This document shows positions 1 to 12,141 of a stretch of 64,000 bases of DNA, piece after piece. Within the stretch, counting starts at the first letter, position 1. Each line of letters begins with the position of its first letter. Source of the stretch: Zanthoxylum bungeanum (taxonomy: Eukaryota; Streptophyta; Magnoliopsida; Sapindales; Rutaceae). The stretch is taken from the NCBI GenBank assembly GCA_019454045.1, contig SKCR01038152.1, positions 248,001-312,000 of the forward strand, given 5' to 3'. The notes beneath the pieces were generated by a model. That model searched no databases. It worked only from the letters and a program-made list of their open reading frames with translations, and was not told where the DNA came from. A program made the position numbers and the translations under genes.

Positions 1-1365
1 ATTTTCCGTCGCGTCGTAATTAAGTGATTACGCCTAGCGAATTCACTATTCACGTCGCTAACGAATTAATTCTAAATTAATTCGTTCGCCCGAATTAAAA
101 TCTAATTTTAATTCCGCGTCGAAATCCAATTTCGATTAATATATCGAATATATTAATTTATCGATTAATTCCAAATTAATCGTTCTCTCTCTTTAATAAT
201 ATTTTATCCCAGAAAAATATCTCCGCAATTAATCCCAGATTAATTTTCTCTCTCATCGAATTAATCCCAGATTAATTCTATCTCTCTCTTCTAATTAATC
301 CCAGATTAATCAAAGTGCGAGTAATACGTCATCGGTGAATCTTCAGGAACCGACCCATGAGATCTCCGGATATGTTGGCAGTAAATACGATCGTCGGACT
401 GTCCGAACACGTAAGTACCTCGTACTACGTTTATATCGATTTACAAGACAAGGTTGGCTTCTAGCAAAGCGCCATGCCTACCCAATTCTCCAGAAATATT
501 CTTACAGGAATATATAGATCTGTATCAAGCGTAGTATACCGTAGTATTGTGTATATCGGCCCAGTATCGGATAATCACGTGCTAGGGCTGGGGCTGGATA
601 AGTGTCTGCCCCGTCCGAAACACATGTCGGATGTCTGGTAACATAGTCTCTATAATCGGATATACATGACCTGGTCACAATATCCCGATTGGTTGCGCAA
701 CACTCAAGAGCACTAGTACCATATCCTGCGTGACATCACTCCAATATGACTGAAGTGACACTTCCGTCTCGACATCACACCCAATACACTACGACTCTCT
801 GATAAACCCAGAAGAAGTGTGTACACAGAACCGGTTAAAGCCCTGTACCACCAAGACCAAAGTCTACCGATTATCGCAAGTATTAGCGATGCAAGTCTCA
901 GGTTAAGACTATACACACCTACCTCGATTTCGGCCTCCCATAGACACATAGTCATAATACCAATGGGATTCCGAGGGGTCTATCCAGAGCGAAGCTGTTT
1001 CCCGTACCATCGGTGAAACACGACCTCCTATCGCACTTGCATAAGTATCCCATACTTATATATATGAGAACTATGCCGTTGTGCCCTCACAACGCGCACA
1101 AGTGCAATACTAGCCTATTCCGCATTATCGATGTCCAGTCTCGATAATACATCGGCTAGGGATTTAATGATTAATCCTTCGGGGATTGATACTGTCTCAT
1201 ATCATCTCAATCCAGGAACTAATCATATGGACCTCTCTTCATTTATACATCTATGGTGATCTAATCACAAATGATGAGAGTGCAATTTCCTTGTCACATA
1301 GTTAATTTGTACAGCAACACCGTGATCTGTACAAATAGTGACGCTATGGGTCATATTATCCAACA
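1..1365 (-). repeat. E 3' LTR (partial)
   Basis: This stretch matches 7867-9225 almost base for base with small indels. It ends on the plus strand with CCAACA, the complement of the LTR start TGTTGG. About 0.8 kb of this LTR lies left of the window. The first 320 bases contain the row of short inverted repeats typical of the family, seen here on the complementary strand as units such as ATTAATCCCAGATTAAT. Confidence 0.9.
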
Positions 1366-1366
1366 A

Positions 1367-1376
1367 TCTCCCACTT
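1367..1376 (-). promoter_or_regulatory. E polypurine tract
   Basis: The complement reads AAGTGGGAGA and directly abuts the 3' LTR start. The same tract is found next to the 3' LTRs of A and H. It would prime plus-strand DNA synthesis during reverse transcription. Confidence 0.75.
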
Positions 1377-1389
1377 GGCACATAGCCAG

Positions 1390-4190
1390 TCACTCGAGTG
1401 TCTAACACCCGAACTATGTACAATTCGCTCAAATTGCTGAGGAAAGGTTTTCGTCAGCGGATTTGCTTAATTATCGTCTGACGCGATTTACACGATCATC
1501 ACATCGCCACGATGTATGATCCGAACGAATCAGATGATATAGAAGTATATATCTGGATCGTCGATGATGAGACCTTTAATTCTTTAGCCTGTGCTGACGC
1601 CTAGCTCAGCTGCTAACAGAACTATATCTAATCTAATTAGATTTATTATCGATCCAAATGGCTTCTATTGCTGCCTCAGCTGCAGCAATAATCCGCAATT
1701 GTTGTTAATTCGGCAACAGTTATCTTGCTCGGAAGATTTCCAGCTCACTGTCCCAGTGTTCAAACTTTATAGTACGCAGTAGTTTACCGATTTGGAAACT
1801 TGCAGCAGTGATCCCAGTCACTTCAAGTTCTCCATCTCCATAGTTTAAGACAACATCTTTAGTTCTCTCAGATACTAACAGATGTTCTTAATCTTCAATC
1901 CAGTGACTATCACTTGGATTGACCGATTGTGACTCCATATGCTCAAAGCGTATGAGACACCAATACAAGTACATTTTAATGTACAATTTCTCAGAGAGTG
2001 TTACCAACTCCAAATCTAGCTCAGTAGATCTTTATTCCTTGAATAAAGGTTGTTACTCCCAGAATTCTACGGAGAATTTCTTATGAAAGCCAAGCTTTCA
2101 CCGATGTTTTATGGGAATTTCATTGTCAGTGCCCTCTCCCACTAACCTCCTTATATACACAAGAATTATTTCGTTTTGAGTCAAATCAAAACTATTTTGA
2201 TTATTTCAAAACGTCAGTTCCAAGAACCTTATGCTTGCTTCAATCCAAACATATTGATATACATGGAATCCATTCGGACTCATGACACTTTGTCATAATA
2301 GGGAGTCGATACCTCGTATCACTTCCTTTGTTCTTGTGTATTCGAAGATTAATGGTATAGTTTCATCCTTGATGAACTATATATGTTCCATTAAGATTCA
2401 GTGCCTAGAACAGTATTACTCCGATTTTCATCGAGTTATACTATCCTCCCACTTACCACTGCATATCGGTATCCTCTTAGGAAAACCGCATGGAGAGCAA
2501 CAATCTAATTGTTCTCTAGTGAGGTGTTAAGTACAATACTTAAGGTTTCCCTAGGATGACCTACATTGGCACTTATCAAATTTGGGTCCTTAGTTTGGTA
2601 TCATCCAAACGTTATGCCTAGCATACCCAAATGTCAGGAATGAGAAACCTCGTTTCTTTCCTGTTCATATCCTATACGATATCTGTCAAACAGATTATTA
2701 TGGAACCTTATTCAAAATAAGTTTTGCACTGTTAGTACATATCCTATTGACGGAAATGGTAGCTCAAAGCGACTCGTGATTAATCTTATTATGTCTAACA
2801 AAATTCGGTTAATCCTGTTCGGACACACCGTCAAAATGACGTGTTCCAAGAGGAGTCCTCATTGAAAGAATACTATACTCTTTCAAGTATACGATAAACT
2901 TACTGCTAAAGTATTTTCCATTACGGTCTTACCGTGGCGGAATAATGCTATAGCCGATCTGTTTATGTATTTCGTGTCGAAACTTTAAAGTTTCTGATTT
3001 GTGTTCTTCAAAAGAAACACATAACCATAACGTGATGCCACATCCGTTAAGGTCACGAAATATTCATGTTCACATCTAGCCTAGCTCGATATGGGCCCAC
3101 TTACTTCACCATGAATAGGGCTAACAGATCGGTGGCACTAACACTATTACCAAGCAAATAGTATTTTAGGTATTTTACCTAATAAACTAGATTCGCAGAC
3201 CTTATTTGAATAGTCAAATCAGTCCTAGTATCCACTCTTCAAAAGTGTGGATATACGAGTCTAATTAAATTGTGTCCTAGACAACAATGCCACAAATAAG
3301 TCTCTATTGATCAAATCAATTTGAGCTATTTATTTGTCAATTTATATGTTTGAGATTTTTATTTATATTCAAAATATAAATTCTGTTATTTATATCTAAT
3401 TATTTATCTCAGTATCATCTTTATTATAATAAAACACTCAGTGTTCTATAATATAAAGGTTTATCCGCAACGGATTAAACACTGATAAAGAGATAATGTC
3501 TCTAGTCAAACTAGTTACATTATAACAGTTCCTAATTCAAGTACATACCCGAAGGGTAGTTCCTAAACTTAGGTATCTACGGTCGAAACAGCGACTTTCG
3601 TCCCGTTTCCGATTCGCAGAGCAATCTCAGCTTGAAGTCAGTATCCTGCTCAAAGCAGATTCTGAATATCAATACATATATTTTATGTACCACACTAAGT
3701 ATTTAAAATCTAATTTCAATACTAGCTGTGAACATAACTAAGACAAACATTTTTAAAGTTAGAGCCTCGCCCTTTCTTTAATTCCTTCGTGTCTTCCATA
3801 TCCAAATGGTAGTCACTTTGGGATATGTCAATTATCCTTTTTAATATTTTAGGAACCTTAGGCCAAGCCTTGGGTTTTTAGAATATTGAAAGGAATGTGC
3901 ACCTCGTGCTACATGCCCAATTGCAAACTTTGACTTTACATGAATAGTCAATTAATTCTCCAAGAATTATAAATTGCAATTTTAATACTTCTTAAATCCA
4001 AAATTAGATTTATGACAAGTATATTAAATTAAGCATTAAAGTCATCATCACAAAAATCTTCCAAAGATTTTATGCTCTACTTATCTTGCTTAATTTTGGG
4101 CTTAAGGTATAATGAGTTATTTTATCAAATAAAGTAACTTATTATTTATTCCCAATTTGAAAATTAAATCATTTAAAATATTTTAATCCT
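1390..4190 (-). pseudogene. E decayed copia gag-pol
   Basis: The region is colinear with H gag-pol at the nucleotide level but has no long open frame. Recognisable blocks on the minus strand include the integrase zinc-finger region near 3273-3300, the integrase core near 2980-3060, an RT block near 2215-2260 where the GLKQA motif is followed at once by TAA (complement of 2229-2231), and an RNase H block near 1660-1700. An 11-bp deletion in integrase (about 2981-2995) and a deletion of about 185 bp in the RT/RNase H region (about 1945-1985) are shared with A and B. No functional protein is expected. Confidence 0.8.
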
Positions 4191-7031
4191 AGATTATATT
4201 TTAAATATCCAACTTTTCAATTTTATCTTGATTACAATAGTCCAACTATTTAATCAACGATTAGTGGTACTTTATAATTATAATGATTATAATAGTCCAA
4301 CTATATAATCAAATATAATCCAAATTAATTAACCTCAATTACATTGATTACTATAATCCAATTATAAAATCAACTGTAAACTGAAATTAATTAATTCAAA
4401 TATATTGATTAATATAATCCAATTATATATAATCAAGTATAATACAGTCCAACTGTTTATCAAAACAACAATTAAATATTAGTCTAACTAACATTTAATC
4501 TAATGACGAAATAATTTAAATGAGCGCATACGGCGAGTAATGAACGAGTATTGCAAATTCAATTCTTGCCTCCCACTATTTTTCGTCGAGCCTCTAACCC
4601 TCTGTCGAGTACTCGGGAAACCGTGTTTCCTAGTGGGCTAGGATCCGTTAAATATCACACAATCTTGACTTTGGCCAACAAATTGTATGATAATTAACTA
4701 GGTAGATCTCGAAGATCAATTGGATCTCATCCAACTCCTAGATCCAGTAGGTGGACATCCAAGTCCCAAACATATATCTTATATATGCCTATACATCGAA
4801 TGTATACCCTAACCTTTTTCCTCTGAATCAACTAGGCCTTGGCTTTGGCACAACAAACCTAGTGATCCCAGTCAAGCGCGGACCCATTGACATGGAAGCT
4901 TCGTAATCAATGTCAATGGACAAGAAGTGGTCTTGACTTTGGCCAACAAACCACAACTTGGACACGACACCGATATGGAACAAAGCCTCGTGATTAAAAC
5001 ACATCTTTGATGGACAAGGGCTTGACTTTGGCCAACAACCCCTGCCAATCTCGGATCTTGAGTAAGAATCACTCAATGGAAGGAAAAACGCGCATGATAT
5101 TTAACGAGGGTTTTTCGCGTGCAAATTGGCTACCAATTTAATTATCTTTGTTAAGGTCTCATCATCATACACCCTTAAGCATGCATTCTAAACACATAAT
5201 AAGCGAGTATGAAATAAAATAATAATGATATGCGGATGGATATTTTACATTGATCCTAGATCAAATCTCTCACTTTCTCTCTCCCGCTAGCACTTGTATT
5301 ACTTCTACCCGTTACACTACACTTCTAAAGAAACCTCTTTTACATGGAGGGGAATAGGTGAGAAGAGAATACAAAGAAATAGGAGATAAGGCTGGACACG
5401 CAGGTCCAATTTAATAAATCAAATTTATTACAATTTCCAAAATCGCCCAACCCAACTAATATCCATCCGATATACATTATTCAAACATCACAACCATGTA
5501 TTCATACAAGCATGTTATCAATCAATCAATCATAATTAAATCTTGATTATAGTGATCATCCAATGTTCAAACAAAGATTTGATTTTTGTTCGAGTCAAAC
5601 TCGTTTTGCAAACACGTACTCAAAGTACAATTTCTACGAATTAAATTAAATTACATAATTAAATCCAATTTAATACGTATTTATTCTAATTCATTATTTA
5701 ATTCTAAATTAAATATTACACTTTTTAACGAACCTTTACGACTTAAATTCCAAATTTAATCGCAACGGGTCTCAAAGCCCGATTAACATCTAATGTTTTA
5801 TTTAATTAAAGTCCAATGGGCTTTAATTAATTTCTATAGGCGTGGACTTTTGGTCAACTCGGGTCAAACCGAACAACCAAAATCCAATCCGGGAGTTACC
5901 CCATAAGCCTTTAAATTAATTTTGGCCCATTAGGCCCAATAAAATTAAGGTCCATTAAGTCATAATTGGACCTTTTGGATTCGGTTTGGGCCTAATTGGA
6001 TCCAACCAATTTTGCCTAAACCCAACTTTGTTACAACAAAGCCCAAAAGCCCAATTACAACCTAACAAGCCCAATTTCCAAAATCAAGCCCAAATTAATT
6101 AACTTATAAAATTCCAAATTTCACAATTAATTAACCTAAGTGTAATACATCAATCAATTACCCAATTAACATTTCTAAAATATCAATTAGCCTAATTAAT
6201 CATGCACTTTAACAACCAAATAGTGTCCAACACAATTCAAATAAAATCAAACCCAATTAACATGCTATCAAGTCTCGGCAATTAGGGGTTTTTCAATTCG
6301 ATTCGGTTTCAATCCAATTGAGTCCACAATCTTAATTTCCCAAATCAATTCAATTCATCCAATGAATCAAACAAAACAAAATCACAATGAATTTCATGTC
6401 CTTAAAAGATCGGCCAAGCCACTTTAAAAGGGAAAAATGTTCCAAATCAAAATTCAATCCAATTGAACTTCAAAAACAACATTAACCAATTGTTTTAAGT
6501 CATCCAATGATCAAACAAAGCAAAATTACCAAGACATTAGGTTCTTCAATTTTCGGCCAAGCCTCCAATTTGGGGAAAATTGAATCCAATCCAATTTCAT
6601 GAAATTGATCACACACAATCTCAATTAAACATGTTCTAAGCATACTTAAACATCCAATTCAATTAAAACATGCTCAAACACTTTTACCCAATTTCAAGTT
6701 TCATGTTCAACCTAAGGAATTGGGGAAAATTGATCTAATCCAATTTTCTTGAAATTGATCATGCACAACTTCAATTCAACCTCATTCAAGCATAATCATC
6801 AAACAATTCAACCAAATCATGCCTAAATCGAGTTTACCCAAATTAAAGTTTTACCCAAATTAAGCAAATTGGGGAAAATCAATCCAATCGATTTTTTGTC
6901 AAATTGATTACATATATCTCAAATTAGATCATATACAAGCATTCTTTTAACAATCAATTTGTCAGAATCAAGCTAAAATCAAAAAGCCCCAAATTGCTCA
7001 AGAACCCTAATTCGGTTTTCATGCATCAAAA
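4191..7031 (-). other. E 5' leader with structured elements
   Basis: This is non-coding sequence between PBS and gag. On the minus strand it contains five inverted repeats with TGG spacers (about 4200-4470) and four larger hairpins at 4647-4698, 4825-4868, 4921-4960 and about 5010-5045. The conserved loop shows on the plus strand as CTTGACTTTGGCCAACAA. The part nearest the PBS (about 5800-7000) is AT-rich with many GGCCCA/TGGGCC motifs. The short open frames here are not conserved between copies. Confidence 0.7.
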
Positions 7032-7044
7032 GCTCAAGATACCA
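7032..7044 (-). promoter_or_regulatory. E primer-binding site (degenerate)
   Basis: The complement reads TGGTATCTTGAGC. This is the initiator tRNA-Met type TGGTATCAGAGC with small changes, lying one base inside the 5' LTR end. Confidence 0.7.
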
Positions 7045-7045
7045 T

Positions 7046-9225
7046 TGTTGGTGTTCAAATCAAAGTCCCAAGGATCACAAACATGCATAAAAACCGCATA
7101 TGAACACATCAAAGGAGTAGGCGGAAAACATAACTCACATTGAATGGTTTTGATGAAATGAAGAACATGCGTTTTTTTGGCTTCATCAAGCTCGGTTTTG
7201 GGGCTTCTGGAACTGCAGTGAACGCACAGTGGGGGCTGTGAAAATCTCCTCCATTTCGGCCATGCAAGATCCATTGAAGCTCCAAGCTTCAAGCTTCCAT
7301 GCTCACAAACTCACTTCCCTATCACCTTTGTATCACTCCTAGAGTGTGCTAGCACTAAGTCTTCTTCAATTTGCTTCTCAAAAATTTCGTGAAACCATAA
7401 AAAAAATGAAGAGAAAGAAGAAAATCGGCAAGAACCGTGTGAATAGAAGAGGAGAGAAAGATGAAGAGTTTTGGCTCCATTTTGTGTAAAAACGTGAATA
7501 CCAAAAACCAAGAGAGAGGGTCACGTGAATGACCAAAAATTTGACCAAAAAACGGTACACATTGTCCAAAAGAGAGAGAATGATTTTATATACATATATC
7601 TTTATTCCATTTACCAAGTAAATGAATAAAATATATATACAAAAGTCCTATCAACTTTCAAACAATCACTTTTCTATATTCACATCATGTCACTTTAATA
7701 AAGTGACAACATGTCATATCACATCACTCAAAGTGACAATAGATTTGACGATTGACGCGACTAGTGATTTGACGCTTGATGTGACTCGCGTGCCGCGCTC
7801 GAATTCGAAATGCGAATGCGCTCTCAATCACTCTCGGGCTCGGGTTCGCTAATTCCAAATTAACGAATTTTCCGTCGCGTCGTAATTAAGTGATTACGCC
7901 TAGCGAATTCACTATTCACGTCGCTAACGAATTAATTCTAAATTAATTCGTTCGCCCGAATTAAAATCTAATTTTAATTCCGCGTCGAAATCCAATTCGA
8001 TTAATATATCGAATATATTAATTTTATCGATTAATTCCAAATTAATCGTTCTCTCTCTTTAATTAATATTTTATCCCAGATAAAATATCTCCGCAATTAA
8101 TCCCAGATTAATTTTCTCTCCATCGAATTAATCCCAGATTAATTCTATCTCTCTCTTCTAATTAATCCCAGATTAATCTAAGTGCGAGTAATACGTCATC
8201 GGTGAATCTTCAGAACCGACCCATGAGATCTCCGGATATGTTGGCAGTAAATACGATCGTCGGACTGTCCGAACACGTAAGTACCTCGTACTACGTTTAT
8301 ATCGACTTACAAGACAAGGTTGGCTTCTAGCAAAGCGCCATGCCTACCCAACTCCAGAAATATTCTTACAGGAATATATAGACTGTATCAAGCGTAGTAT
8401 ACCAGTATGGTGTATATCGGCCCAGTATCGGATAATCACGTGCTAGGGCTGGGGCTGGATAAGTGTCTGCCCCGTCCGAAACACATGTCGGATGTCTGGT
8501 AACATAGTCTCTATAATCGGATATACATGACCTGGTCACAATATCCCGATTGGTTGCGCAACACTCAAGAGCACTAGTACCATATCCTGCGTGACATCAA
8601 CTCCAATATGACTGAAGTGACACTTCCGTCTCGACATCACACCCAATACACTACGACTCTCTGATAAACCGAGAAGTGGTGTACACAAAACCGGTTAAAG
8701 CCCTGTACCACCAAGACCATAGTCTACCGATTATCGCAAGTATTAGCGATGAAAGTCTAGGTTAAGACTATACACACCTACCTCGATTTCGGCCTCCATA
8801 GACACATAGTCATAATACCAATGGGATTCCGAGGGGTCTATCCAGAGCGAAGCTGTTTCCCGTACCATCGGTGAAACACAACCTCCTATCGCACTTGCAT
8901 AAGTATCCAATACTTATATATATGAGAACTATGCCGTTGTGCCCTCACAACGCGCACAAGTGCAATACTAGCCTATTCCGCATTATCGATGTCCGGTCTC
9001 GATAATACATCGGCTAGGGATATTTAATGATTAATCCTTCGGGGATTGATACTGTCTCATATCATCTCAATCCAGGAACTAATCATATGGACCTCTCTTC
9101 ATTTATACATCTATGGTGATCTAATCACAAATGATGAGAGTGCAATTTCCTTGTCACATAGTTAATTTGTACAGCAACACCGTGATCTGTACAAATAGTG
9201 ACGCTATGGGTCATATTATCCAACA
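7046..9225 (-). repeat. E 5' LTR
   Basis: The LTR is 2180 bp, bounded on the plus strand by TGTTGG at 7046 and CCAACA at 9220-9225, so it is TG...CA on the minus strand. A TATA-like stretch (TATATAAA on the minus strand, near 7585-7592) lies upstream of an AG/CT-rich segment, consistent with the U3/R junction. TGACG/TTGAC-rich short repeats are at about 7735-7795 and the inverted-repeat row is at about 7850-8180. Confidence 0.9.
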
Positions 9226-10345
9226 AAAACTTCAATGGAGAGAAGAAAAGCTCGCGACTTTATGAGAAAGAGAATGATGAATAGTAGTCCAACTTGTTTC
9301 CAAATTTGTAATGACTTGGTAGGTGTGATGTGTAATAAATCCAATTCACTTTTTGCCAACTACTTATATCACAAATAGTGCAAGTGATGTAAATCATGGG
9401 TCCCACCTATTTAATTCCAAATGTAGTTTGCTTACACAACACACTTAGGCTCGGGTTCATTTAATCCGACTAAACGAATTTTCTGTCGCGACGTAATTAA
9501 ATCTAATTTAATTAATAATAATTCCTAGAAAAAATATTACGAAAGTCGCTTACGAATTAATTCCAAATTAATTCTTTCGCTGGAATTAAAATCCAATTTT
9601 AATTCCGTATTGAAATCCAATTTCAATTAATATATCCGATATATTATTTTAGACAAATTAAATAAATTAAATAGTAAAATCCAATTTTACAATTAAATTT
9701 AATTTGTCGATTAATTCCAAATTAATCACATTCTCTCTTCTAGTCGAATTAATCCTAGATTAATTCTTACCGTAATTAAACCCATATTAATTTTCTCTCT
9801 CATAATTAATCCCAAATTAATTCTGTTCGAGTCAAATCTCATCGGTGAATCTTGGGGAAGCAACCCAAGAGATCTCTGGATATGTTGGTAGTAAATACGG
9901 TCATCAAACTATTCGAACACAACACCATGCTTACATAATTCTCCATAAATATTCAACGAGGAATACATGATCTTTATCAGTTGTAGTATACATAGTATTG
10001 CGTAATACGATCCAGTATCGGATGTCACATGCTAGGCCTAGGGCTGGAGTTGTGTATGTCCCGTATGAAGCATATGTCGGATCACAAGCAACTAGTCTCA
10101 TTAATTGAAAAGTCATGACCTAGTCATACTTTCCCGATAGTTGCAGCACTATAGAGTACTAGTTCTGTATCCTGCGTGATCAACATCTTAATATTAATGA
10201 AGTGATACTTTCATCTTCACATCACACCCAATACACTATGATTCTCAGAATACCCAGAAGAGGCGTACACAGAACCTGTTAAAGATCTAGACAACCAAAA
10301 CAAAGTATACTGATTGTCGTAAGTATTAGCGATGCAAGTCTCTAG
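9226..10345 (-). repeat. LTR fragment F (host of element E)
   Basis: This is an older, more diverged copia LTR of the same family in minus orientation. It starts abruptly at E's right edge and matches the family LTR from the R/U5-side sequence through the inverted-repeat row (about 9480-9820) to GATGCAAGTCTC at 10331-10342. There the normal continuation is lost and the unrelated unit beginning TGTTGGG takes over. The rest of F must lie left of E, outside the window. Confidence 0.75.
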
Positions 10346-11220
10346 TGTTGGGTTTCTAAGGTCAAACCAAGATCAATTAAAGCAAATAATCATGTGAATA
10401 TTGACAGGTACATTCACACGCGTATAACGCAAGCGCACATATCGTTCAAGTAGTATAAAAATATCGATCCCACGAGGACTTAATTCCTACTGTTGTTATT
10501 AATTATTGATACTATTTATTTACAGTTATCTAATTATAGGGAGAAGGGAATTGATTGCTTTTGGTTGGTTGAATGTGGATTTGCTAATTAAAATAAAAAC
10601 AGACTCAAAAGAAAATACTAAGGAAAATAAAAGAAAAGACTCAAAGATCTAAGGTCGTGACTCTACACAATATTATCAGAAAGATGAATTGACTCTCTTA
10701 TTTATGTGTAATAAATTAATTTACTAACCTGGAACACGATGATATGCAAAAGCCTCTTCCGATGGTCAGACGCAAATACCCAGCATAACCCAATTGAACC
10801 ATATTCCTATGTCAACCACATTACCTGGATTCAATAAGGTCAAGTTCCAATTATGGCTACCCACGCCCGACACGTATATTCCTATCATGTAAGGAAATCT
10901 ATTAAAGGGTTATCTATCCTCAAGGAAGATCGTGAGCTATTAAGTCTAGGGTCTTTAACCTAAAATCCCTTTTCCAAGTTCGTTTTAAGTTTACCTAATC
11001 AATCTTATTAATGGCCAGTTAATAAGAAGCATTAAGACTAAGACATAATAAATAAACTAAAGAATTACCCATAAAAAGAATCAATTATTAAGTGTGGATA
11101 TTATGTTTCATCACTTCCCTAGAATAAAAATAAAATACTGGGGTTGGGGATCCACTTTTACTATTTCTAATTTAGAAATCTCCCTTACTATAATATAGAA
11201 TTTATTCGTGATATTACCGA

Positions 11221-11404
11221 CCAGCCATATAGGCGGTATTCCTCAATAAGTCATATTTTATTAAGTTCAACAGGCCATAAAGGCGGTATCATTATTTTTC
11301 CATAAATCAGCCATATAGGCGGTAATTATCTGTCACCTAAAGACCAGCCATATATGTGGTGTTACTTTATGTCAAATAAATAAAACCAGCCATTAAGGTG
11401 GTAA
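11221..11404. repeat. Five dispersed copies of a CCAGCCATATAGGCGGTA-type motif
   Basis: Copies begin at 11221, 11271, 11308, 11344 and 11386 (spacing 36 to 50 bp). Each has CC and GG arms around a short A/T core (CCATATAGG, CCATAAAGG, CCATTAAGG), flanked by ACC-like and GGT-like bases. It lies inside the solo-LTR-like unit. Confidence 0.75.
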
Positions 11405-11688
11405 TTCCTTTTAATTTGAATTATAATTTCCATATTATAATCAAGGGAGACTAATCTAAATTAAAATAATAAAAGCTCCACCTTCCTCCAGCAGAAATCT
11501 AACTACTCAACATAAAAGAAAAGAAAGGAAGAAGAAGAACTACAACTATTACTGAAAATAAAAATGCATAAATTAAATACTGAAAATAAATACAAACAAG
11601 ATGCAATCCTTAAATTCCTTACAAAAACTTAAGAAAGCATGAGAATTACAAATGAAATAGCTCGGTATTTATAGAAAAACCTAAAGGC

Positions 11689-11784
11689 TTCCACCAATTT
11701 CTCCACCGATCGCTCCACGAATTGCTCCACTAAACACTCCACCAAACATGCCACAAAACACTCCATAAAACACTCCATCAATTT
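11689..11784. repeat. 12-bp minisatellite, 8 units
   Basis: Eight exact 12-bp steps run from 11689 with units such as CTCCACCGATCG, CTCCACGAATTG and CTCCATAAAACA. One unit begins TGCCAC instead of CTCCA. It lies inside the solo-LTR-like unit. Confidence 0.85.
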
Positions 11785-12141
11785 CGTCCAGTAAAACGTC
11801 CGAATTCATAATTATTTTGACTTGATCATCATGTCTTCTTCAATCTGAAACTTGAATCAGCTCAATCGGATATCTGATGAAAAATTTGTTGCCAAAATAT
11901 GAAACTTGCGTAAAATTGGAATTTATGACTACACTTCGTGACGCGTACAGTAAAATTTCATTTTTGATCATTTTTCCTCCGGATTTCAACGTTTTAGCCC
12001 CGAGTTGATTCCATTATGTCCCAATACTATTTTTATCTGTAAAATAAACAAAAACACATCAAAACGTTCATAAAACTCGAGAAACTATACAAATTATTAG
12101 GTTAAATGAGTGGGAAATAGTGATATAATTACCACTCATCA

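Larger units (their letters stand above)
1..9225 (-). mobile_element. Element E: non-autonomous Ty1/copia LTR retrotransposon (left end off-window)
   Basis: Read on the minus strand, the order is 5' LTR (7046-9225), tRNA-Met-type PBS, long leader, decayed gag-pol, polypurine tract and 3' LTR (1-1365, truncated by the window edge). The interior is colinear with A and B and shares their disabling lesions, so E belongs to the same defective subfamily. It is inserted in older LTR fragment F; AAAAC follows the element at 9226-9230 as a candidate TSD, but the left partner is outside the window and cannot be checked. Confidence 0.9.
10346..12141 (-). mobile_element. Solo-LTR-like unit of an unrelated (Tat/LARD-like) element
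   Basis: This 1796-bp unit on the minus strand begins TGATGAGTGG and ends CCCAACA, giving TG...CA termini. Its right end resembles the LTR ends of plant Tat-type or large non-autonomous elements that carry a 'GATCCCACGAGGACTT' type motif (10468-10483 on the plus strand); this family link is from memory and weak. There is no coding capacity. Flanking pentamers differ (TCTAG at 10341-10345, AATAC at 12142-12146), so it is not a simple solo LTR with a TSD. Confidence 0.5.

Noticed and set aside
11221..11404. CRISPR-like array
   Set aside because: The repeats are short and irregularly spaced in a plant retroelement LTR; no cas genes and no bacterial context.
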